Assembly (NCBI GenBank): GCA_016934745.1
Contig: JAFGSF010000007.1
Location: forward strand, 1-64,000
DNA: 64,000 nucleotides
Reading direction: 5' to 3'
DNA from: Candidatus Aminicenantota bacterium
Lineage (GTDB): Bacteria; Acidobacteriota; Aminicenantia; UBA2199
Shown here: piece after piece, positions 25,705 to 32,245 of the stretch
Layout of the letters: each line of letters opens with the position of its first letter
How positions within the stretch are numbered: position 1 is the first letter of the stretch
The notes under the pieces: generated by a model
Told to the model about the DNA's origin: nothing
What the model saw: only the letters and a program-made list of their open reading frames with translations
The model's database searches: none
Translations under genes and position numbers: made by a program

Positions 25705-26616
25705 TTATTTCATGGACGCGAATGGCGCCTCGATTTTATTGATCTTAGCTAAAAAACGTCTGGCGCGCAAGGCGCTTTTCTCTTTGTCCTTGATCTCGAG
25801 CATGATGTCGAAATCGAGATTGCCGGCGGCCTGGATGAAACGGGAGAAGTCTTTCAGATCGATGCTTTCCGTATGGCTACCGCTCCGCCCGCCTTTTTTC
25901 TGCGCGCTGTAGTCAACCATCGGCAAACCATCGCTTTTTTTCCAGGTAGCGGCCGCCATCCGCAGGGCCGCGGCCAAGCCTTCGCCCTGATTGCGCAGCT
26001 GGTGATGAAAGGAATCGAAGAGGACCGGGATGCCGGTGCGCCGGCTGATGTTCAGACAATCGGCCAGGCCGTACTGGCGGTCGTCGTTCTCTACAACCAG
26101 CCGGCGGCGGACCGGCGGCGCTAGCCGCTCGAAGCGGACGCAAAAACGGTCCATGCTCCCGGCCTTGTCACCGTACACGCCTCCGCCATGAATCTGGATC
26201 TTCGCCGACCGGTCCAGTTCCAGCAGGTCCAATACCCGGGCATGGTATTCCAGCTCGGCGGCGCTGCGCCTGAAAATGTCCTCGTTGGGTGAATTGATCA
26301 GGGTGAACTGATCCGGGTGCATGGATATCCTCATGGCGCTGCCCTTGATGAATGTCCCCAGGGTTTCGAACTCAGCGGCGAATACATCGGGCCAGGGGGC
26401 GTGGCAGACCGGGTGTGAAGCGAAAGGCACCAGGTCCGAACTGATGCGGAAAAACAGCAAGCCGTGCTCGTGATTGAACTCCAGCATGTGCTTCAGACAT
26501 TCCAGGTTTTGACGGACAGTTTGGAGCAGTCGCTGAGGAGAATAAGAACGCAGGCGGAATGTATGGCTGGATGTGCAGCCGATTGTGCGGTTCAGACAAG
26601 GATAGCCGATCTTCAT
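25705..26616 (-). CDS. uvsE: UV damage endonuclease UvsE/UVDE
   Basis: A 303-residue TIM-barrel endonuclease that nicks DNA 5' to UV photoproducts and other lesions. It has the family N-terminus Ile-Gly-Tyr-Pro-Cys-Leu-Asn, the Phe-Arg-Ile-Ser-Ser-Asp-Leu-Val-Pro-Phe-Ala-Ser-His motif near 57, Met-His-Pro-Asp-Gln near 98, Gln-Ile-His-Gly-Gly-Gly near 140, Val-Glu-Asn-Asp near 175 and a late Glu-Ile-Lys-Asp-Lys-Glu. These supply the metal-binding His, Glu and Asp residues. Full length. It lies directly after the spore-photoproduct-lyase-like gene, so two ultraviolet-repair-type proteins are encoded side by side. Confidence 0.92.
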   Translation of the reverse strand: MKIGYPCLNRTIGCTSSHTFRLRSYSPQRLLQTVRQNLECLKHMLEFNHEHGLLFFRISSDLVPFASHPVCHAPWPDVFAAEFETLGTFIKGSAMRISMHPDQFTLINSPNEDIFRRSAAELEYHARVLDLLELDRSAKIQIHGGGVYGDKAGSMDRFCVRFERLAPPVRRRLVVENDDRQYGLADCLNISRRTGIPVLFDSFHHQLRNQGEGLAAALRMAAATWKKSDGLPMVDYSAQKKGGRSGSHTESIDLKDFSRFIQAAGNLDFDIMLEIKDKEKSALRARRFLAKINKIEAPFASMK

Positions 26617-26617
26617 T

Positions 26618-27580
26618 TTAACCTTTCAGGTTACGCCAGGCGGCTTCATAAAGATAATGGTTGATGGTCGATTCGCTAGCCGGGATTTCAGGGAATATTT
26701 CCTGCCAGCTGTCGGCATCTTCCATGCAAAGATAGAGTGGAACTTCGCTCGCCAGCTGTTTTTTTATTTCCTGGATGACAAAACGAAACAACTCCAGGCG
26801 CAGCGGTTTGAAGTAGCGATATTTGCCGTCCTGGCCCTGGATCAGCTCGCCCCAAAAAAGCTGGGACCGGCTGTGCTTGAAAATATATTTTTTCAATTCC
26901 GGCGGAAAGCGCAGGGCGCCTAGGCTCCACCAGGCGATGCGCTCCGGCCTGATCATGGCGGTTAGGAAACGAATAAGCTTCCGGTAATGCGTTTTCCAAT
27001 CAGGAAAAAAAATGAGCGGGTCGAAATGGATGCCTATTTTATAGCCCTTTTCCTGGATGGCCGCCATGGCATGCAGGCGCCTGGACAAGGTCGGAGTGAA
27101 CCGCTCTTCAGCACGGATGAGTTGGGGCGGATTCAAGGACCATGAAACCACGATATTCGGCAGGACTTCTTTTTCAGCCAGCAGAGCCTGAACATGCGTC
27201 GCCTTGGTCTTGAATTCAAAAATCGTGCGCGGGAAATTTCGGAAAAGCTTCACAATGCGGGCGGCGCTGGGATGGACCGTTTCGTAGGCCAGCGAATCGC
27301 TCAGTTCGCCACTGCCGATGCGCACCTCGGCGCGGCCGGCCAGGAATGCTCCCAGTTCTTTTTCCAGGTTGTGTCCATTCGTATAAAAAACGCCCTGGTC
27401 CTTGTTTTGAAGATAAGCCTGAAGGATACAGTAGCTGCAATCATAGGGACAACCGGTCTGCAGGTTGAGGTTGAAGTAACCGCAGGGGATTGCACCGGGC
27501 GAGCAGGGGCAGTGCTTGACGAAAGCACCTTTCTGTTGCTCTAATTTCCACGCGGGCAGGCAAGAAGCGGAGGCCTTCAT
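26618..27580 (-). CDS. Spore-photoproduct-lyase-like radical SAM protein
   Basis: A 320-residue protein. The radical SAM cluster motif is Cys44-x3-Cys48-x2-Cys51 in the context Gly-Cys-Pro-Tyr-Asp-Cys-Ser-Tyr-Cys-Ile-Leu-Gln, characteristic of the SplB group rather than radical SAM proteins in general. The later region Arg-Ile-Gly-Ser-Gly-Glu-Leu-Ser-Asp-Ser (about 87-96) occupies the place where Bacillus SplB carries its hydrogen-donor Cys141; no Cys is present there. True spore photoproduct lyase activity is therefore uncertain. ATG 27580 overlaps the dcd-like stop by four bases. An in-frame start further upstream would run antisense-like through dcd and is rejected. Confidence 0.85.
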   Translation of the reverse strand: MKASASCLPAWKLEQQKGAFVKHCPCSPGAIPCGYFNLNLQTGCPYDCSYCILQAYLQNKDQGVFYTNGHNLEKELGAFLAGRAEVRIGSGELSDSLAYETVHPSAARIVKLFRNFPRTIFEFKTKATHVQALLAEKEVLPNIVVSWSLNPPQLIRAEERFTPTLSRRLHAMAAIQEKGYKIGIHFDPLIFFPDWKTHYRKLIRFLTAMIRPERIAWWSLGALRFPPELKKYIFKHSRSQLFWGELIQGQDGKYRYFKPLRLELFRFVIQEIKKQLASEVPLYLCMEDADSWQEIFPEIPASESTINHYLYEAAWRNLKG

Positions 27581-28134
27581 CCCGTCTGGATCTTGGCGAC
27601 GGTGATCTTGTCCTGGCCGTTGTACTTGCCGCCAAGGTCTTTGTAAGACATGAAGGGCAGTTCGGCGCTTTCGATGAAAACGACCTGGGCGATGCCCTGT
27701 CCGGGATGAACGGCGGCTGGTCCGGAGCCGCAGTTGGCGATGGAAATGGTTAAAAACCCTGTCCATTCAGGCTCCAGCGGAGTCACGTTGACCAGGATGC
27801 CGCAGCGGGCATAGGTGGATTTGCCGAAAACCAGTCCGAGTATCTTTTTCGGCATGCGGAAATACTCCAGGCTCCGACCCAGAATGAAATGACCGGCGGG
27901 GATAATGATCAGATCTTCGCTCAAGGTTTCGAAATTACTTTCCTGAATCTGGTGCGGATCCATGAGCGCCGGCGGATCAGACAGCCGCCGGTAGGTCCTA
28001 TGCAAGCGCAGGTCGTAACCATAGGGCCCGAGTCCGTAAGATATGACTCCGGAACGGACCGAAGTGGCCACAAAAGGCTCCAACAGCCCGTTGATTTCAG
28101 ACTGTTCCTTGATCCAGCGCGAAGATTTGAGCAT
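27577..28134 (-). CDS. dcd: dCTP deaminase homologue lacking the usual catalytic Glu
   Basis: A 185-residue trimeric-fold protein of the Dcd/dUTPase superfamily. Tyr-Gly-Tyr-Asp-Leu-Arg at 38-43 and Gly104-Lys-Ser106-x3-Arg110 match the substrate loop of Dcd. The motif that normally reads hydrophobic-Leu-Glu-hydrophobic after Glu-Pro-Glu-Trp-x-Gly reads Leu-Thr-Ile-Ser131-Ile here, so the water-activating Glu (E. coli Glu138) appears replaced by Ser. The enzyme normally converts dCTP to dUTP. It could be inactive, altered in reaction, or act as dUTPase. ATG 28134 overlaps the upstream stop by one base (TGATG). Part of the operon with UV-repair genes. Confidence 0.85.
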   Translation of the reverse strand: MLKSSRWIKEQSEINGLLEPFVATSVRSGVISYGLGPYGYDLRLHRTYRRLSDPPALMDPHQIQESNFETLSEDLIIIPAGHFILGRSLEYFRMPKKILGLVFGKSTYARCGILVNVTPLEPEWTGFLTISIANCGSGPAAVHPGQGIAQVVFIESAELPFMSYKDLGGKYNGQDKITVAKIQTG

Positions 28135-29030
28135 CAAATGACGGAATATTTTGCTATCTTGTTGCTGATCAGGTAGTACAGCTTGCTCAAGTACTTGATA
28201 TCATTGATCAGGTCCTTTGAAAATTTGAACAGGTATTTGACGAAGCTGGTTTCCTCGCCCAGGCGCAGCTTATTCTCGAATTCCAGTGTGAAATCCTTCA
28301 ACTCGACCATCAGGTTCTGGATATGCAGCAGGTGGTCGATGCTCTCGACCAGGGTGATGGTCGGAGTGTTTTTCAGGTCGTTTTTTGGAATCAACTTGAT
28401 GCGTTCGATGGCTTCGGCATGGACTTCCCGGGCCAGATAATTGATCTCGTTCAGGTATGGTTTTTTGTATTCTTCATAGTAACGAAGTTTATGTAGCGCC
28501 CTTTCCTGGATCTTGCTGTTCTGCTCCAAAATGGATTGAAAGTATTCGTTCAATCCCAGATAGTCCTTTTCAAATTTCTTCAGGTCGATAAAAATGCGGC
28601 CGAGGTAGATTTTATCATTGTAGGCGTTCTGCAGTTCTTCCTGGTAATGGGAATAAAACTTCACTTCGAACTTGCTGTGCGCTCGGTACATCAGGCGGCC
28701 GATGATGATATCCTGTTCGTTGGACAGGTAATTGGCATTTTCTTCGATAATGGCGCTATAAACGAAGAGAGAATTGACTATAAAATCTTTCAAGCTGTCC
28801 AGAAATTCTTCACTCTGGGCCAGAAAGCTTTCAAGCTCAGAAAACATTTCACCGCGGAGCAAGGTATAAAATGGAGAAAACAGCATATTATTACCTTTGA
28901 GGAACAACTCCAAGTGGAAATTCTCACGGATCCGTTTGAACAGATTGCTGTGGTGGATCTCGGGGAAATTTTCCAGGCGCCGGCCATTGAATTTTTTCAA
29001 AACGTTCAATATTTCCACATTGGCCTCCAT
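28134..29030 (-). CDS. Hypothetical all-helical protein, first gene of the dcd-SPL-uvsE operon
   Basis: I do not recognise this 298-residue protein. It is rich in Leu, Glu, Lys and aromatic residues with no Gly-rich loops, suggesting an all-alpha, partly coiled-coil soluble protein. No signal peptide or convincing membrane segment is seen. It is coupled to the dcd homologue by TGATG. The promoter is TTTACT-N17-TATACT with only four bases to the ATG and no ribosome binding site, so the operon may be read from a leaderless mRNA. Association with dcd, an SPL-like protein and UvsE suggests, but does not prove, a link with DNA damage or nucleotide pools. Confidence 0.75.
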   Translation of the reverse strand: MEANVEILNVLKKFNGRRLENFPEIHHSNLFKRIRENFHLELFLKGNNMLFSPFYTLLRGEMFSELESFLAQSEEFLDSLKDFIVNSLFVYSAIIEENANYLSNEQDIIIGRLMYRAHSKFEVKFYSHYQEELQNAYNDKIYLGRIFIDLKKFEKDYLGLNEYFQSILEQNSKIQERALHKLRYYEEYKKPYLNEINYLAREVHAEAIERIKLIPKNDLKNTPTITLVESIDHLLHIQNLMVELKDFTLEFENKLRLGEETSFVKYLFKFSKDLINDIKYLSKLYYLISNKIAKYSVI

Positions 29031-29034
29031 GAAA

Positions 29035-29063
29035 AGTATAGGTGAACAGCTGTTAAAAGTAAA
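29035..29063 (-). promoter_or_regulatory. Promoter of the dcd-SPL-uvsE operon
   Basis: On the minus strand: TTTACT (29063-29058), 17-base spacer, TATACT (29040-29035), then four bases to the ATG at 29030. The -10 agrees in five of six positions, the -35 in four of six. No Shine-Dalgarno sequence follows, so the mRNA would be leaderless or nearly so. Confidence 0.5.
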
Positions 29064-29103
29064 GATAAAAAAGGTACAATCAAGCCAATAAAAAATATAA
29101 CCG

Positions 29104-29137
29104 GAAAAAATCGGCCCTGGATTTGCCAGGCAGGGCC
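29104..29137 (-). terminator. Minus-facing intrinsic terminator-like hairpin
   Basis: Read on the minus strand, GGCCCTG pairs with CAGGGCC around an 11-base loop (alternative inner stem CCTGG/CCAGG), and GATTTTTT follows. It lies between two divergent promoters with no minus-strand gene upstream, so it would block antisense readthrough into the operon at 29030 or end an unseen short RNA. Confidence 0.4.
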
Positions 29138-29148
29138 ATGAATATGAT

Positions 29149-29178
29149 TTGACAAAAGCAATCCAATTCGTTTATGAT
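29149..29178 (+). promoter_or_regulatory. Promoter with -10 box next to the start codon
   Basis: TTGACA at 29149-29154, 18-base spacer, TATGAT at 29173-29178. The ATG of the small membrane protein is eight bases further on, with no ribosome binding site, so the mRNA is probably leaderless or has a one- to two-base leader. Confidence 0.65.
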
Positions 29179-29186
29179 TATGGCCA

Positions 29187-29552
29187 ATGAAAAAAATGTC
29201 TTGGCAAAGGATTTTTCCTGTCATGCTCGCTCTTTTTTCATTTATTTTTTATCACTTGCTGTACCGGCCGCCATGGGATTCATTGGAGATGGTCCTTTCC
29301 GTGTTGTTGTTTTTTACCGCTCTGGCCTGGAGCGCGCTGATATTTTTAAGCATGGAACGCCGGCATTGGCTCAGGTATTTTTATACACTGATCGCCGTAT
29401 GGCTGTCTATTTTCCTGGTTGAAGTCATCCGCTTCTTTCCGGAAAGCCTGCGATTGCAGCGACTGGTTTACGGATGCAACCTGCTGGGCATAGCCATCAT
29501 CGAATTCTACCTGTTTATTTTGCGAAGGGAAGGAAGAAAAACACGTGACTGA
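29187..29552 (+). CDS. Small membrane protein, about four transmembrane segments
   Basis: A 121-residue protein of unknown family, with hydrophobic segments near 8-25, 33-52, 63-80 and 93-112. It has conserved-looking charged loops and a basic tail. The start at 29187 fits the promoter directly upstream; ATG 29196 is an internal alternative. It overlaps the POT-like transporter gene by eight bases, so the two are coexpressed and it might be an accessory subunit; that is inferred only from the overlap. Confidence 0.7.
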   Translation: MKKMSWQRIFPVMLALFSFIFYHLLYRPPWDSLEMVLSVLLFFTALAWSALIFLSMERRHWLRYFYTLIAVWLSIFLVEVIRFFPESLRLQRLVYGCNLLGIAIIEFYLFILRREGRKTRD

Positions 29553-31134
29553 CAAACAACCATCCGGCCTGGTCGTGGCCGTGAAAAAAACGTTGCATGA
29601 ATTGGCCGAGACATTCGGGGCTTTTTTAAAAGCGCCGCGGGCACTCTGGGGCGTCAATATCCCCTATGTTTTTGAAGGACTCGTTTATTTCGGCATCCTG
29701 ACCATCCTGGGCAAATTCTGTTCGGAGAACGTCGCCTTGAGCGATATCCATTCCGGCTGGGTCTACGGTGCGGTCACCGGCGGCATCACTTTTGCCATGC
29801 TGCTGTTCGGCGGCCTATCCGACAAGATCGGCGTCCGCGTTTCGCTGGCCCTGGCGTTGGCCGTAATGATGCTGGGCCGCATTCTGGTTGCCATCTCTGG
29901 GACAATCCCCCTGGGCAGCGGCATGGGATCGCCCATGTTCCTGCTGATGGCCGTCGGACTGTTGCTGATGGTCTCGGCCTATGGCCTTTACATGCCTGCG
30001 GCTTATGCCGGGGTCAAGCGCTATACCAATCCACAGACAGCCGCCATCGGTTATGCGGTGATTTACGGACTGATGAATCTGGGGGCATTTTTCTCGGGTT
30101 TCGTTTCCTCCAACACCCGCCATGCCTTTACGGCCAAATTTCCACCCAACGGACTGACGGCTGTTTTCTGGATCTATGCCGCCATCACCCTGTTCGGTTC
30201 CGTGTTGACCTTGCTGGTCATCACCCGCAAGGTTGACCGCCAGGCTGTCGAGCAGGTCGCCCGCGAAACGCGGCAGATGAATACGCCTGAACAGAACCAG
30301 GCTGCCGATGCCAAGGCTGTTGCCCCGGCCAAGAAAAAAGAGCCGCCCATTCCGCTCCTGCCGTTTTTGGGTTGGATCGCCGTATCGCTGGGAATCTTGG
30401 CCGTGGTGATCCTGTCCCGTTTAGGGAAAGTTACCCTGAAGGGATATCTGCTTTATCCGTTGTTGGCCGTAGCCGTCCTGGGCGCCATATGGGAGTTCCT
30501 GCGCAAGCGGCCGGACCATCCTTTCCGCGACGGGCGTTTCGTGTTTTTCATTTTCATCCTGGTTCCGGTGCAAACCCTGTTTGCCCATAACTGGCTGACC
30601 ATTCCCTACTACCTGGACCGGGCCTTCACCGGCACCGGCGTCAGCCGTTATTTCGAGGTGTTTTCCAACCTCAACCCGATGCTGATATTTGTCCTTTCCC
30701 CGCTTATTGCCGCCCTGACTGCCCGCCGCAATGTTTACAAGATGATGATTTTCGGCACCTTCGTCATGGCGCTGCCCACCTTCCTGCTGGCCATCGGTCC
30801 CAATGTATATCTTTTCCTTTTGTATATCCTGCTGATGTCCGTAGGTGAGGCCATGTGGCAGCCCCGTTTCCTGCAATGGGTGGCTGAAATAGCTCCCGAG
30901 GGTAAAACAGGACTTTACATGGGCATCGGGCAGTTCCCCTGGTTTCTTACCAAGATGATCACTGCGATGTACTCGGGGTATGTCATTGCCCGTTTTTGTC
31001 CCAAGCCCGAGCTCGGACTGCCGGTGCGCACTGCAACGATGTGGCTGTTGTATGCCTTGATTGCCATGATTTCGCCGGTTGCCCTGGTCCTGGCCCGGAA
31101 GTGGATGGCCAAGGGCATGACCCGTCAGGGTTAG
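29545..31134 (+). CDS. Major facilitator superfamily transporter (POT/oligopeptide-transporter-like)
   Basis: A 529-residue membrane protein with about 12-14 hydrophobic segments. The loop after segment two reads Gly-Gly-Leu-Ser-Asp-Lys-Ile-Gly-x-Arg, the MFS signature. A long hydrophilic central loop (about 230-265) is rich in Gln, Ala, Lys and Pro. The Glu near 44 in the first helix and the overall layout recall proton-dependent oligopeptide transporters, but substrate cannot be read from the sequence. It follows the small membrane protein with an eight-base overlap and ends just before a 77-bp palindromic repeat. Confidence 0.8.
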   Translation: MTDKQPSGLVVAVKKTLHELAETFGAFLKAPRALWGVNIPYVFEGLVYFGILTILGKFCSENVALSDIHSGWVYGAVTGGITFAMLLFGGLSDKIGVRVSLALALAVMMLGRILVAISGTIPLGSGMGSPMFLLMAVGLLLMVSAYGLYMPAAYAGVKRYTNPQTAAIGYAVIYGLMNLGAFFSGFVSSNTRHAFTAKFPPNGLTAVFWIYAAITLFGSVLTLLVITRKVDRQAVEQVARETRQMNTPEQNQAADAKAVAPAKKKEPPIPLLPFLGWIAVSLGILAVVILSRLGKVTLKGYLLYPLLAVAVLGAIWEFLRKRPDHPFRDGRFVFFIFILVPVQTLFAHNWLTIPYYLDRAFTGTGVSRYFEVFSNLNPMLIFVLSPLIAALTARRNVYKMMIFGTFVMALPTFLLAIGPNVYLFLLYILLMSVGEAMWQPRFLQWVAEIAPEGKTGLYMGIGQFPWFLTKMITAMYSGYVIARFCPKPELGLPVRTATMWLLYALIAMISPVALVLARKWMAKGMTRQG

Positions 31135-31144
31135 CCCAGCGCGC

Positions 31145-31221
31145 TGGATAAGAGCCTTAGATAGCAAATTCAAAATTTGTTTAAAAAATCTAACAAATTT
31201 TAGAATTTGCTATAAGGCTCT
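31145..31221. repeat. 77-bp imperfect palindromic repeat, copy A
   Basis: Arms beginning GAGCCTTAGATAGCAAATT (31152) and ending AATTTGCTATAAGGCTC (31220) are inverse complements with small bulges. About 66 of 77 positions agree with copy B at 38635-38711. It lies between two convergent genes. It has no coding capacity and looks like a miniature inverted-repeat element. Confidence 0.75.
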
Positions 31222-31230
31222 AAAAAAAAC

Positions 31231-32148
31231 TCAACGTTTGCGGAATATATCGGGTTCGATGAATATTTTGCTCACTTCTGGAAATTGAGTGCGGATATCA
31301 TTTTCCAGGCCGTTAATCACGGCGCAGGTTTGCTGGACGGTCAAGTATTCGCTGAATTCGGCCTTGATAGCCAGCAGGATGTCCTCGGCTCCCAGGTGCA
31401 GGGAGCGGATTTGGATCACTCGGGAAACGCTGTCTTCCTTGAGCAACAGCAGCCTGATTTTTTTAAGCAGGGCCGGATCGGCACTTTCGCCAATGATTAA
31501 TGACTTGGTTTCATTGCCGATGAACAAGGCGGTGACGACCAGAAGAATTCCGATCAAAACCGAAGCCAGACCGTCAAAAAATAAAATTCCGGTAAAATGC
31601 TCGATCAGCAGGGCGCTCAAAGCGATGGCCAGGCCGGTGATGGCGGCAATGTCTTCGAGGAAGACTACAACCAGTTCAGCCTTTTTCGTTTGGCGCAGAT
31701 AGTCGATCAAACGGGTCCGTCCGCGCTCGGCGTTGATCGTCTTGAAGGCCACGCGCAGGGAAAAGGCTTCGGCGGCGATGGCGATAGCCAAGATCGCCAG
31801 GGCGACCGGCAGGTGTTCGACCGGGGCCGGGTGACGCAACTTGTTGATTCCTTCGTAGATGGAAAAAATGGCTCCGGTCGTAAAGAGGATAATGGCCACG
31901 ATGAAGGACCAGAAATAGGTTTCACCGGAAAATCCGAAGGGATGCAACTCGTCGGCCTTTTTGGCGGCTTTCTTGATGCCGACAAAAAGCAGCACCTGGT
32001 TCAGGGTATCGGCGCTGGAGTGGATGGCCTCGGCCATCATGGCCGACGACGCGCTGAAACACGCCACCACGAACTTGACCAGTGCGATGCATAAATTGGC
32101 GCTAAAAGCTGCGAAAACGACCTTTTTTGATCCGTTGACTTGTTTCAT
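31231..32148 (-). CDS. Cation diffusion facilitator family metal exporter
   Basis: A 305-residue CDF protein exporting divalent metal ions by proton exchange. The metal site of helix 2 is present as His43-Ser-Ser-Ala-Asp47, and helix 3 opens with His69-Pro-Phe-Gly. About six membrane segments are followed by a C-terminal cytoplasmic domain (about 215-305). The metal (Zn, Fe, Mn or Cd) cannot be assigned. It is divergent from the copA gene. Its promoter has the -10 box nine bases before the ATG and no ribosome binding site. Confidence 0.9.
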   Translation of the reverse strand: MKQVNGSKKVVFAAFSANLCIALVKFVVACFSASSAMMAEAIHSSADTLNQVLLFVGIKKAAKKADELHPFGFSGETYFWSFIVAIILFTTGAIFSIYEGINKLRHPAPVEHLPVALAILAIAIAAEAFSLRVAFKTINAERGRTRLIDYLRQTKKAELVVVFLEDIAAITGLAIALSALLIEHFTGILFFDGLASVLIGILLVVTALFIGNETKSLIIGESADPALLKKIRLLLLKEDSVSRVIQIRSLHLGAEDILLAIKAEFSEYLTVQQTCAVINGLENDIRTQFPEVSKIFIEPDIFRKR

Positions 32149-32157
32149 CAGTCTGCT

Positions 32158-32186
32158 ATTCTATGATTAAATTGCCGGACTGTCAA
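32158..32186 (-). promoter_or_regulatory. Promoter of the CDF exporter gene
   Basis: On the minus strand TTGACA (32186-32181), 17-base spacer, TAGAAT (32163-32158), then nine bases to the ATG. A perfect -35 and a five-of-six -10. The predicted leader is two or three bases. Confidence 0.7.
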
Positions 32187-32222
32187 ATCGGGTCTTCTGC
32201 TGAAAAAATTGCCGTTTGCGTA

Positions 32223-32228
32223 TATAAT
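32223..32228 (+). promoter_or_regulatory. -10 box of the copA gene
   Basis: A perfect TATAAT with no recognisable -35 at the right distance. A weak -35 with a good -10 would fit an activator-dependent (for example MerR-like) promoter, but no operator was identified. AGGA lies six bases before the ATG at 32246, so this gene has a very short leader. Confidence 0.5.
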
Positions 32229-32245
32229 TACATCCAGGATAAAAA

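Noticed and set aside
27581..27766. N-terminal extension of the SPL-like protein
   Set aside because: The extra 62 residues are read inside dcd in another frame and are Arg-rich and unrelated to the family; ATG 27580 with a four-base overlap is better.
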